Below, piece after piece: positions 17,535 through 26,150 of a DNA stretch of 64,000 nucleotides. The first letter of the stretch is position 1. Each line of letters begins with the position of its first letter. The DNA comes from Hippea maritima DSM 10411 (GTDB taxonomy: Bacteria; Campylobacterota_A; Desulfurellia; Desulfurellales; Hippeaceae), in assembly GCF_000194135.1 (NCBI RefSeq), contig NC_015318.1, positions 1,068,501 to 1,132,500 of the forward strand. The letters run 5' to 3'. Position numbers and translations under genes: made by a program. Below the pieces are notes generated by a model. It made no database searches. It saw only the letters and a list, made by a program, of their open reading frames with translations, and was not told the origin of the DNA.

Positions 17535-19229
17535 TTAAACCTCTACTTTAAACTTCTTAATCTTGCCACTATCAACATCTGTTATATGAACGGCGCAGGC
17601 AAGACAAGGATCAAATGAATGGATAGTTCTTAATACCTCCAAAGGCTCCTCTGTATCGGGAACGGGTAATCCTATCAAGGATTCCTCATAGGCCCCTCTT
17701 TGACCTTTCTCATCTCTAGGAGATGCATTCCACGTTGATGGAACAACAACCTGATAATGTGTAACCTTCTTACCTTTTATCCTAACAAAATGAGCCAAGG
17801 AACCCCTAGGAGCTTCATAGAGGGCCACAGATGTATTGGTTTCTTCTTCTGGGTACTCAAATCTTGTCCATGTCCTCTCATCACCCTGTTTAAGGTTCGC
17901 AACTAAATCATCCGCCCATTTATGTGCACCGTACCAAATATAAAATGTTTCAATAGCTCTTGCTGCAGTCCTACCTACAGTTGAAAACATCTGTCTTGGC
18001 TCGGCGTTATGCTTTGATAAATACGCATCAACAAGCTCCCTGATGTTGTTATGGTTTAAGGCATATCCAACAAGCATTCTTGAAAGAGGTCCAACCTCCA
18101 TCATCTTTCCTTTATATCTCGGGGCCTTTATCCAGCTATATTTACCATCTTTTTTTAGAGTGCCATCATCGTTTAGACCTGTGTATTCTGGTATAGTATC
18201 CTCCTCTCCTGGATACACACCTTTATTAGGGCCTTTATACCACGAATGAACTACACTTTCGGTTATGTGCCTTTCATCAACCTTTTCAACCCTGCTTAAA
18301 TCTCTATCATATATCACACCCTGTGGTAGGTATCTATATTCAGCTTTCCAATCGTTTGTTTCAGGGAAACCGCCATAACTTAAGAAATTATATGAGCCAC
18401 AACCCCATCCTTCTGAGAATTCATCTTTATAGAAGTGTGTAATTAAATCTATATCTGGCAAATATGCATGCTGAATAAAGTTTCCAACCTCGGCAAGCTT
18501 AGAGGTATATTGACCCAATCTTCTTGCATCAAGCATATCCATAACACTTGTAATCCCGCCAACCACAAGACTTTGAGGGTGGGGATTTTTAGCACCATAT
18601 ATTGCCATCATCTGGGCCAATATTACCTGAACATAAAGGGCATCCAGATAGTGAGATATAACTATCAAATCGCCCTCTGGTGGTAGTTTGTAAAGCTTAT
18701 TACCCAAATAGGCCCCAGAGAATGGCCCTAACTGGCCGCTTGCCACAAATTTCTTTAGTTTTTCTATAACCTCTTTGTAATGCTCAACGGATGCATTGTA
18801 AGGCTGTTTGGAAAACTGATGGGCAAGCTCGTTTGCTCTAACTGGATCGGCTTTCAAAGCTCCAGCAACATCAGCCCAATCCAAAGAATGAAGAGCATAG
18901 AAATGGACAATATGGTCATGCATAAACTGGCTTGCATTTATCATATTCCTGACAAGCCTTGCATTTGTGGGTGGTCTTATACCCAAAGCTACCTCGGCAC
19001 TCATTGTGTTTGCTTCATAATGTGCCCATGTGCAGACACCACAAATCCTTTGAACTAAAAGACCTGCGTCTCTTATGTCCCTTCCCTGCAATATAGGCTC
19101 AATACCTCTCCAAAGTGTTCCACTACTCCAAGAATTCTCAATCTTCCCATCTTTTACATCTATCTCTATCCTTAAATGACCCTCAATTCTTGTTATAGGA
19201 TCTATTACCACATGTTTTTTCTCAGCCAT
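17535..19229 (-). CDS. hyaB: [NiFe] hydrogenase large subunit
   Basis: This catalytic subunit carries the Ni-Fe(CN)2CO centre. The N-terminal motif RICGVC lies at 61-66 and the C-terminal motif DPCLACAVH at 540-548, supplying the four nickel-binding cysteines. A 16-residue tail after His548 is the peptide removed by the maturation protease encoded downstream. All four are cysteines, so this is not a selenoenzyme. The length of 564 is normal for membrane-bound group 1 enzymes. Its start overlaps the small-subunit stop by one base. Confidence 0.97.
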   Translation of the reverse strand: MAEKKHVVIDPITRIEGHLRIEIDVKDGKIENSWSSGTLWRGIEPILQGRDIRDAGLLVQRICGVCTWAHYEANTMSAEVALGIRPPTNARLVRNMINASQFMHDHIVHFYALHSLDWADVAGALKADPVRANELAHQFSKQPYNASVEHYKEVIEKLKKFVASGQLGPFSGAYLGNKLYKLPPEGDLIVISHYLDALYVQVILAQMMAIYGAKNPHPQSLVVGGITSVMDMLDARRLGQYTSKLAEVGNFIQHAYLPDIDLITHFYKDEFSEGWGCGSYNFLSYGGFPETNDWKAEYRYLPQGVIYDRDLSRVEKVDERHITESVVHSWYKGPNKGVYPGEEDTIPEYTGLNDDGTLKKDGKYSWIKAPRYKGKMMEVGPLSRMLVGYALNHNNIRELVDAYLSKHNAEPRQMFSTVGRTAARAIETFYIWYGAHKWADDLVANLKQGDERTWTRFEYPEEETNTSVALYEAPRGSLAHFVRIKGKKVTHYQVVVPSTWNASPRDEKGQRGAYEESLIGLPVPDTEEPLEVLRTIHSFDPCLACAVHITDVDSGKIKKFKVEV

Positions 19230-20416
19230 TATTCACTCTCCTTCTGAGATGTTTTTGAAGCTTTAGCCCTAATTATGCTGCCAGCAGCATGGATGCCAAC
19301 TGCTGCTGCCGTTGCACCAGCTAAGAATGAACCTATCTCATCGCTTGCTGCCTCAACACCTTTGCTTGCTGGTATTCTAATGCCTGACTCATCATTAGGC
19401 TCTTCAAATGGAGCCATAGTATCCCAGAAATTGGGCTCAGAACAACCTATACAGCCATGCCCTGCTCCAATTGGCCAGTTCGTCCCTTGGTTAAATCTAT
19501 ACCTTGAGCAGTTGTTGTATGTAAGAGGGCCCTTGCAGCCCATTTTATATAAGCACCAACCTTTCTTTGCTCCCTCATCACCCCACTCCTCAACAAACTC
19601 ACCAGCATCAAAATGAGCTCTTCTTTCGCAATAATCATGTATCCTTGAACCATAAGCCCAAAGAGGCCTATAAAGCAAATCAAGGGGTGGAATTTTATCA
19701 AACAGAAGTATGTGAAGAAGAGTTCCTACCATGTTTACACTATTTGGAGGACATCCGGGCACATTTACAATCTCTATTCCTAATGCATCATGAACGCCCT
19801 TTGCCCCGGTAGGGTTTGGATGGGCAGCCTGGACTCCACCAAAAGCAGCACATGTACCAAAAGCCAAGTTAACTTTGGCATCCTTTGTAACCCTTTTTGC
19901 TCTTTCAAGACCTGTCTCACCCTTAGAACCAACGCGTAAATATATACCGCCATCCTTGGTAGGTATGGCACCCTCTATTATGCAAATGTATTTACCTTTA
20001 TATCTTTGAATAGCCTCATCCAAGTGTTTCTCAACCCTTTCACCTGATGCCATCATAAGCGTATCGTGATAAGTTAGTGAAACCTGTTCGAATATCAACG
20101 TTGCTATGTCGGGCTCGCGCGTCCTTAAGAAGCTCTCAGAACACCCTGTGCATTCTGCCATATGCAACCATATAATAGGCGTCCTTTCTTTGATTGCTGC
20201 AGCTTTTGCAATTCTTGATTCAAAAGCGGGTGGCAACATAAGAGTAGCAGTTAAAAAGGAGGCCCATTTTAGGAAATCTCTCCTTGAGAAACCATTTTCC
20301 TTGAGTTTTTGATTAAACTCCTCCTCTGTCTCCTTGCTATAGAGGTCGTTCAACTTCTCATCAACCTCTTTAAGTAATGACTCATAATAACCCTGCAGGT
20401 CTTTACTACTAGTCAA
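19229..20416 (-). CDS. hyaA: [NiFe] hydrogenase small subunit, Tat-exported
   Basis: This subunit holds three Fe-S clusters that carry electrons from the active site to cytochrome b. A twin-arginine motif SRRDFLKW lies at 44-51, and the following hydrophobic stretch ends near AKAAA. Cluster ligands are visible in CTGCSE and in the C-terminal cysteine-rich region (for example GCIGCSEP). A hydrophobic C-terminal helix serves as membrane anchor. The start is a TTG behind GGAGG; no ATG precedes the Tat motif. This leaves an unusually long (about 43-residue) polar region before the twin arginines. Export of the folded heterodimer to the periplasm implies H2 oxidation outside. Confidence 0.95.
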   Translation of the reverse strand: MTSSKDLQGYYESLLKEVDEKLNDLYSKETEEEFNQKLKENGFSRRDFLKWASFLTATLMLPPAFESRIAKAAAIKERTPIIWLHMAECTGCSESFLRTREPDIATLIFEQVSLTYHDTLMMASGERVEKHLDEAIQRYKGKYICIIEGAIPTKDGGIYLRVGSKGETGLERAKRVTKDAKVNLAFGTCAAFGGVQAAHPNPTGAKGVHDALGIEIVNVPGCPPNSVNMVGTLLHILLFDKIPPLDLLYRPLWAYGSRIHDYCERRAHFDAGEFVEEWGDEGAKKGWCLYKMGCKGPLTYNNCSRYRFNQGTNWPIGAGHGCIGCSEPNFWDTMAPFEEPNDESGIRIPASKGVEAASDEIGSFLAGATAAAVGIHAAGSIIRAKASKTSQKESE

Positions 20417-20458
20417 AACCCACCTCCTCCCACCTTATTTTAAATTATAATTAATTTC

Positions 20459-20487
20459 ATAATAACATCCTATAGCATCGATGTCAA
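20459..20487 (-). promoter_or_regulatory. promoter of the hydrogenase operon
   Basis: On the minus strand TTGACA (20487-20482), a 17-base spacer and TATTAT (20464-20459) form a near-consensus promoter. The start would lie near 20452, about 36 bases before the TTG start codon of the small-subunit gene. Confidence 0.75.
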
Positions 20488-20554
20488 TAATATATTCACT
20501 TGCATTACTCAATTACTCTTATATAAATCTATCATTCAAATTACTAAAATATTT

Positions 20555-22219
20555 TTAATTAACAACTATTTTTATAGAAAAGCTACTATCTCCTAATCCG
20601 TAATATTTTCTAATTCTCGAGGGGTCAATACCAAATCCAACCAACATATTAACAATAGATTTAATTCTATCTTTAGATAATTCATCATCCCTGCCGTATA
20701 TGTTAATGGATTTATACTTTTCGCCTATGAGCTTTTTTATTTTCATTAACACCTTTATTCCTTCTGGCTTTAGCCTATCGCTATATTCTTCAAATAAAAC
20801 ACCCCTTCTTATCCCAAAACCATTATTGACAGACACAACAGGTGCAAACCTACTTATATCTAATACTCTCTCCTTGCCATTTTCTATTACATAGAGAACA
20901 AGGGCCACTTGATACCTGGGACCTTGAAAGTATTGAACCTCGATTTTGTGAAGCCCACTCTCCAAATAAACACTTCCATACTTCTTTCTGGGTGGATGGA
21001 TACCGTCGTTATTTATAACAACCTTGTTATCTATAATAAGCTTTGAACCATCATCACTAAGTAGTGCAAATCTTAAAAGCTTAGGTTCTTTTAAGAATAA
21101 CTCAGATGTATACCTTATGGCAAACCATTCATATCTGGATGTTATGCCAGGAAAGCCAGAATCAAAACTTCTTGGGGTTACATTCAAGGTTGGAGTATAA
21201 ATTATTCCCCTTGGCCTTAGTTTACTAAAGTTAGGAAGTTTGGTTGTGTTTTTTCTCAAATAGTAAATCCTACCTACAAAAACAAATGGGTCCTTTTTTA
21301 TTGTACCAAATGGATTAATTTGCTCAGGAAGTTTATCAACACAAGGCTTTACCATTCTAACCCTTAAGTCCTTCTCTCCATTATAAGAAACTTTTAAGAT
21401 AGAGGTATAAGCCGGCTTTGGAAAATCGGTCTTGGGTATAGAAAACGAAAAAGAATGAATATCCCTGCCGTTGTTATAAAAATTTAGTTTAATAACATCC
21501 GTCGTGTGCCAATGATTATCCTTTATTAAAATCTGTGAATCTACATTACCAGCAACGTTTAGTTTTATTTTTCCTCTAAACAGATATTTATTACCTTGCT
21601 TGTAAACATCATAACTTAAGATTCTAATAAAATGGTTAACCGGCATTTGCCCTTCTTCAAAGAAATAGAAAGCTCCATCGTTATACCTTGCATCAGCCCT
21701 GGCTGCATCTTCAAACTTGAAGTAGTATTTTCTATCATTGTATTTCTCCGCTATAAAAAATCTCCTGTCTGTTGAATAGACAGGTCCATGCCAGCCGTAA
21801 TAAGATGTTTTAACCAAAAAAACTATCCTATCGCCTTTCTTTAGTCCTTTTATAGGCATAGCTGCGCCAACATCTGGTTGTCCAGCATATTCAACTAAAA
21901 AATGCGGATTGCCATCATTAACAGAATAGTATATCCTGCTACATGCTGCTGCGCTAAACTTATCCATCTTAAAATACCAAGTTCTATTTGAGTCGGGTAC
22001 AACAACCTCTCCACTAAATTCCCTAACCTCATTAGCTTGGGACTGAACTGCATTTTGTTGCCCATTTTCAGGTTCACCTTTTAGTGAATGCTTTATCTGG
22101 TTTACATTCTTCTCAATCTCATCAAATTGCTTAAATACATCGGATAAACCTCCACTAAAAGCTACAGTGGAACTATAAAAGATAAATAAAACAACTAAAA
22201 CCCTAACTATTACTGCCAT
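20555..22219 (-). CDS. exported protein with PA14 and OmpA-like domains
   Basis: The 554-residue protein has a signal peptide (about 1-22) and a coil-forming N-terminal stretch. A middle region of unknown fold (about 75-310) follows, then a PA14-like domain (about 325-455, with LLSDDGSKLIIDNKVVI and DGIHPP) and a C-terminal OmpA/MotB-like domain (about 465-554, with GRDDELSKDRIKSI). PA14 domains usually bind carbohydrate, and OmpA-like domains usually bind peptidoglycan, so it may link a surface glycan-recognition function to the cell wall. It has its own GGAGGAGGG ribosome site and no close operon partner. Confidence 0.72.
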   Translation of the reverse strand: MAVIVRVLVVLFIFYSSTVAFSGGLSDVFKQFDEIEKNVNQIKHSLKGEPENGQQNAVQSQANEVREFSGEVVVPDSNRTWYFKMDKFSAAACSRIYYSVNDGNPHFLVEYAGQPDVGAAMPIKGLKKGDRIVFLVKTSYYGWHGPVYSTDRRFFIAEKYNDRKYYFKFEDAARADARYNDGAFYFFEEGQMPVNHFIRILSYDVYKQGNKYLFRGKIKLNVAGNVDSQILIKDNHWHTTDVIKLNFYNNGRDIHSFSFSIPKTDFPKPAYTSILKVSYNGEKDLRVRMVKPCVDKLPEQINPFGTIKKDPFVFVGRIYYLRKNTTKLPNFSKLRPRGIIYTPTLNVTPRSFDSGFPGITSRYEWFAIRYTSELFLKEPKLLRFALLSDDGSKLIIDNKVVINNDGIHPPRKKYGSVYLESGLHKIEVQYFQGPRYQVALVLYVIENGKERVLDISRFAPVVSVNNGFGIRRGVLFEEYSDRLKPEGIKVLMKIKKLIGEKYKSINIYGRDDELSKDRIKSIVNMLVGFGIDPSRIRKYYGLGDSSFSIKIVVN

Positions 22220-22322
22220 TTTTACCCTCCTCCTTTTTATATTTTTTCCTTAATATTGTAGTATATAATAAAATATTTACAAATAAAAAGAATATTTTTT
22301 ATTGCGGCAAGGAATGAAAATT

Positions 22323-22583
22323 TTAACCACTTTGTTTTGATTCTTCTAAATATCTAACCCTTAGATCATACAAAACCTCATCAAATAACTCTTCTTCCTC
22401 TTTATTTAGATTACCTTTTGTCTTTTCTTTTAAAACTTCAAGCATATCTATAGTGTACTTTGCCTGTTTTAAATCCTTTGCCTTCTTTTTTGTAAAAGGA
22501 TCCTCAACAACTCCCAAGTTTACATAGGCAGCTTCAGCCATTGAAACAATAAGATGAATAAATGTGGCCTTTTCTTGACTCAT
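22323..22583 (-). CDS. DUF1844 family protein
   Basis: The 86-residue, acidic, helical protein begins KATFIHLIVSMAEAAYVNLGVVEDP, abbreviated here to its core FIHLIVSMAEAAYVNLG, which matches the DUF1844 family of small bacterial proteins of unknown function. It starts 16 bases after the last EamA gene with its own GGAGG ribosome site, so it may be read through from that operon. No function can be assigned. Confidence 0.8.
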   Translation of the reverse strand: MSQEKATFIHLIVSMAEAAYVNLGVVEDPFTKKKAKDLKQAKYTIDMLEVLKEKTKGNLNKEEEELFDEVLYDLRVRYLEESKQSG

Positions 22584-22599
22584 AGCTCCCCTCCTTTTT

Positions 22600-23475
22600 T
22601 TATTTTTTACCCTCTTTCAAAGCTATAAATATACTAACTAAGACTACCGCCATTCCAATTAACTGCAAAAACCCTACTTTCTGGTTAAAAAACAGATAAG
22701 CCAAAATCGATGCACCTATAGGTTCGCCAAGAGTAGAGATAGCCACAGCATTGGCCTTTAAGTGCTTTAAAGCCCAATTAAACGATGTATGACCCATAAG
22801 CTGGGGCACAAGTGCCAAAAGCAGCATATAAACGTAAGAAATGCCCCTATAGCCAATAAAGCTCTTCCCACTCAAAATAGCAAAAATTAAGGTAAAAATA
22901 GCAGAAAAACTATAAACTAGCGTTATGTATTGAAATGTATCTATATTTTTCCTTAAAAAAGAACCTGCCAGAAAATAAACAGCAACGGATAAAGCGCCAA
23001 AAAAGGCAAACAAATCACCCAACAGCGCTGCCTCATCAACCCTTCCTACACTAAAGCCACTATCTGAAAAGGCTATAAGCCCACTCCCTAAAACTGCTCC
23101 AACTGCTGCTGCAATACTTTTGAAATCCTGTTTTTCTTTAAAAATAAATAGTGATATAAGCAGAACAAATATTGGGCTTGTTGAAACAAGCGTTACAGAG
23201 CTTGCAATTGAAGTCAACTTAATCGATGCTATCCAGCTTATAAAGTGAAAACTTAAAAAAAGCCCGCTAACTGCAGCAATTAGGAGCTCCTTTTTTGTTG
23301 GAGGGAGTACTTTTTTTGACCTCAAGGTTGACCAGCCAAGCAATATAATAGAAGATATTCCAAGCCTATATGTACTCATGATAACAGCAGGTACATCCCA
23401 TGCCAATTTTATAATAATACTTGCAAGTGAAACAGAAAAAACACCTACAAGCAAAACAGCGTATATTCTTATCAT
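22600..23475 (-). CDS. EamA-type (DMT superfamily) transporter, third of three
   Basis: The 291-residue inner-membrane protein has ten hydrophobic helices arranged as two EamA repeats; the second repeat has the usual LGEPIGASILAYLFF signature. DMT carriers export or import small metabolites such as amino acids and nucleosides; the substrate cannot be read from the sequence. Its ATG overlaps the stop of the preceding EamA gene (ATGA). Confidence 0.88.
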   Translation of the reverse strand: MIRIYAVLLVGVFSVSLASIIIKLAWDVPAVIMSTYRLGISSIILLGWSTLRSKKVLPPTKKELLIAAVSGLFLSFHFISWIASIKLTSIASSVTLVSTSPIFVLLISLFIFKEKQDFKSIAAAVGAVLGSGLIAFSDSGFSVGRVDEAALLGDLFAFFGALSVAVYFLAGSFLRKNIDTFQYITLVYSFSAIFTLIFAILSGKSFIGYRGISYVYMLLLALVPQLMGHTSFNWALKHLKANAVAISTLGEPIGASILAYLFFNQKVGFLQLIGMAVVLVSIFIALKEGKK

Positions 23476-24350
23476 TTCTTAAACACCAGAGGCCCTATTT
23501 CGCTTATAAACAAACCAATAAACATTACAAAAGCCCCAACGTAAGCCCTAAAACTCAATACTTCACCGCCAAGAAAATAGCCAAATACCGCTGCAAAAAC
23601 AGGTTCCATTATAAAAATAATAGCGGTTTTTGTGGGAGTTGTGTACTTTTGAGCGGTGTTTTGAACAATGAATGCATAAACCGTAGCAAAAACTGCAGTT
23701 ATCAAAAATGAAAAAACCAGATACCAAGAAAAATGTTGGGGGATTATATGCGTCTCAGTTGTAATAGAAATGATGCTCGAAAGTATAGCAAGTATTGATA
23801 TCTCAACTACGGTTAGAAGATAGGTATCGTTTCTTCTTGAATATTTATCTGTAAGCACAATCTGTATAGCTACAAACACAGCACATATAACACCTAAAAT
23901 ATCACCGTATGACAAACTGAGATTTTCATTTAAAGACATCATCGTCATGCCAATAAATGCAAAAACAGCACCGATTTGTGAATAAATTCTTGGAATCTTT
24001 TTTATCAATAGAGCCGATAAAAATGGTGTGATAATGACATTTAAACCTGTTAAAAAACCTACAATGGTTGCTTTTGAATATTCAAGCGCAACAGTCTGGA
24101 AAGCATAAGCCAAAAATAACACAACACCCAATACAACGCCGTCTTTTAATAGTCTCTTGTTTATGTTGACTAATCTTTTATGGAAAATAATCACAAGTAG
24201 AAGCGTGGCAATCCAGAATCTAATCGATAAAAAAGCAAAAGTCGGTATTATTTCTATAGATTTTTTAACTACTATAAATGTACTACCCCAAAATACTGTC
24301 ACAGAAAGCAACATCAAATCTGCTATATACTCTTTGGAGATCTTAAGCAT
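23472..24350 (-). CDS. EamA-type (DMT superfamily) transporter, second of three
   Basis: The 292-residue protein has ten hydrophobic helices and two EamA repeats, with the first-repeat hallmark FWGSTFIVVK and the second-repeat hallmark FIMEPVFAAVFGYFLGGE. It overlaps both neighbouring EamA genes. The three differ clearly from one another, so this is an old array and not a recent duplication. Substrate unknown. Confidence 0.9.
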   Translation of the reverse strand: MLKISKEYIADLMLLSVTVFWGSTFIVVKKSIEIIPTFAFLSIRFWIATLLLVIIFHKRLVNINKRLLKDGVVLGVVLFLAYAFQTVALEYSKATIVGFLTGLNVIITPFLSALLIKKIPRIYSQIGAVFAFIGMTMMSLNENLSLSYGDILGVICAVFVAIQIVLTDKYSRRNDTYLLTVVEISILAILSSIISITTETHIIPQHFSWYLVFSFLITAVFATVYAFIVQNTAQKYTTPTKTAIIFIMEPVFAAVFGYFLGGEVLSFRAYVGAFVMFIGLFISEIGPLVFKK

Positions 24351-25227
24351 ACCTACTCCCTCTTAGATGGTAGATGTTGACCAAAAACACACCTACAAGT
24401 ATCAAAAAGCCTCCGATAAACTGATTGGGTGTTAAACTTAGATGCAGTATAAAAAAACTTAAAAACACTGTTATTACAGGCTCAACCGAAGAAAAAACGC
24501 TTGTTAGAGCCGAACCTATGTTATCTATAGCCAAAAACAGAAACATTATAGCAAAAAATGTAGGGATAAGCCCAAGCAACAAACCTATGAAAACCTTCTG
24601 AGAACTAAATTGGGGCAGGCCTAAAAAAAGGTTAATAATCAAAAAACTCAGAAAGGCAAAGAAAATCGTATAGAAGCTAAACGTTATGGCGTTTTCATCT
24701 TTTACAAACAGCTCTATGCATATTAAATAGAAACTATAGACAACCATTGCAAGGCTTGAGAATAGAATACCCAACAAGCTGGCTTTGCTGTGAAAAGCCT
24801 CTTTGAATATAAATGCAAAACCTATTAAAATGACGGTTATATAGAATATTTTATAGAAATTAAAACTTTCTTTAAATACGAATCGAGAAATGACACTAAC
24901 CATTGCAGGATAAAGATAAAGAATAAATTCAACGACATTTGGGGATGCATACTTTACCCCCTTGAAGAAACTAAATGCTTGTAGCGTATAAAGAATACTT
25001 CCTGTAAAAAAAGCTTTTATAAGTGTGCTTTTTTTGGCTTTTAAAGTTTCTCTTTTAAAAATAAGAAAAAATCCACCCATAAGTATAACGGCAAAGCCAA
25101 ACCTTAGAAGTAACATATTGAGCGTGGAAAGGCCTGTATCATATCCCAACCTTACTATAACTACAAGACTTGCGAAACTTGCAGCCGATAAAATAGAAAA
25201 AATCCCACCCTTAATAATTCTTTCCAT
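24343..25227 (-). CDS. EamA-type (DMT superfamily) transporter, first of three
   Basis: The ten-helix DMT carrier (about 294 residues) has two EamA repeats, with SSVEPVITVFLSFFIL in the second. An ATG at 25239 extends the frame by four codons, but its first two bases form the last two bases of the likely -10 box TATAAT. The ATG at 25227, preceded by GGAAG, is therefore the better start. It is divergent from the GntR regulator gene, with a perfect palindrome between them. Substrate unknown. Confidence 0.88.
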   Translation of the reverse strand: MERIIKGGIFSILSAASFASLVVIVRLGYDTGLSTLNMLLLRFGFAVILMGGFFLIFKRETLKAKKSTLIKAFFTGSILYTLQAFSFFKGVKYASPNVVEFILYLYPAMVSVISRFVFKESFNFYKIFYITVILIGFAFIFKEAFHSKASLLGILFSSLAMVVYSFYLICIELFVKDENAITFSFYTIFFAFLSFLIINLFLGLPQFSSQKVFIGLLLGLIPTFFAIMFLFLAIDNIGSALTSVFSSVEPVITVFLSFFILHLSLTPNQFIGGFLILVGVFLVNIYHLRGSRYA

Positions 25228-25237
25228 AACTACTTCC

Positions 25238-25273
25238 ATTATAGACTAACTTCTGATATACTAAATATCAGAA
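25238..25273 (-). promoter_or_regulatory. EamA operon promoter and palindromic operator shared with the GntR gene
   Basis: A perfect inverted repeat has 9-bp arms TTCTGATAT (25251-25259) and ATATCAGAA (25265-25273) around ACTAA. On the minus strand a consensus TATAAT (25243-25238) follows with only a weak -35, which would fall inside the palindrome. On the plus strand TATACT (25257-25262) could serve the regulator gene. The dyad is the probable GntR-family operator controlling both directions. Confidence 0.65.
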
Positions 25274-25293
25274 AACTTTACAAGGGTAAAATT

Positions 25294-25959
25294 ATGGATA
25301 TCAACACAAAGTCCTTGAGAGAGCAGGTTTACGACTACCTAAAAGAACAAATAAAATCTAAAGCACTAAAAAGAGGAGATTTTTTAGATCTAAACGCCTT
25401 AAGCAAAAGCTTGGGGATAAGTAAAACCCCTCTAAGAGATGCACTGCTAAAATTGGAAAGCGACGGATTTGTAGAGATAAAGCCAAGAAAAGGCATAAAG
25501 GTAAAAACATTGACACTTAACGAAATACGCAAGTGCTACCAAATAATAGGAACGCTTGAATTTGGTATAGTTGTAGATTATGCTAATCTTCTAACTTTAG
25601 AAGATATAAATACAATGAAAGAATTAAACAGTCGAATGAAAATTGCCTTAGACAAAAAAGACTTCAACGAATATTACAAAATAAATGTAAACTTTCATAA
25701 TATCTACTTAAACCTATCGGATAATGAGGAAATGCTTAGGACAATATCAATAATGAGACAAAGATTGTACGATTTTCCACCAAAAAGTGAATACTTACCA
25801 AAATGGGAGTATAAATCTTTAAAAGAGCACGAAATCCTTATAGAACTTTTAAGGCAAAAGGATTTTGTAACGGCAGGATTGTTCTTAAAAAATGTCCACT
25901 GGTCATTTGAGGTGCAAAAAAAATACATAGTTCAATACTACAAAGAACAGTTAAGCTAA
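25294..25959 (+). CDS. GntR-family (FadR/FCD-type) transcriptional regulator
   Basis: The 221-residue protein has an N-terminal GntR winged helix (about 5-72) with LSKSLGISKTPLRDALLKL, followed by an all-helical FCD-like ligand domain (about 80-210). FCD regulators sense small organic acids. It is divergent from the three EamA carriers and probably controls them through the palindrome at 25251-25273, which hints that their substrate or a precursor is the effector. The ATG is preceded by CAAGGGT. Confidence 0.88.
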   Translation: MDINTKSLREQVYDYLKEQIKSKALKRGDFLDLNALSKSLGISKTPLRDALLKLESDGFVEIKPRKGIKVKTLTLNEIRKCYQIIGTLEFGIVVDYANLLTLEDINTMKELNSRMKIALDKKDFNEYYKINVNFHNIYLNLSDNEEMLRTISIMRQRLYDFPPKSEYLPKWEYKSLKEHEILIELLRQKDFVTAGLFLKNVHWSFEVQKKYIVQYYKEQLS

Positions 25960-26082
25960 GAGAGACAGTGCCATAAATTAAACCAGGGCTAATACAAAGA
26001 TAAGGCATAACTTACAGAGGTAAAATATCCATAATCAAAAATCATTTAGACTGATAAACTTTTAAACCACTTTCATATTTTA

Positions 26083-26111
26083 TTGACATACACTAATCTT
26101 TGCTCTATTAT
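26083..26111 (+). promoter_or_regulatory. promoter of the secreted orphan gene
   Basis: TTGACA (26083-26088), a 17-base spacer and TATTAT (26106-26111) form a near-consensus promoter. The start lies near 26118, about 33 bases before the ATG at 26151. The longer reading frame that starts at 26100 begins inside this promoter and is not used. Confidence 0.72.
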
Positions 26112-26150
26112 GTTTTTAAAATAAGAATTTTAACAAAAAAAGTAAGAGTT

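Noticed and set aside
17535-19229. Selenocysteine in the hydrogenase large subunit
   Set aside because: Both C-terminal metal ligands are Cys codons and there is no in-frame TGA.
19447-19971. Overlapping minus-frame ORFs within the hydrogenase small-subunit gene
   Set aside because: Out-of-frame shadows inside a gene whose Fe-S motifs are intact.
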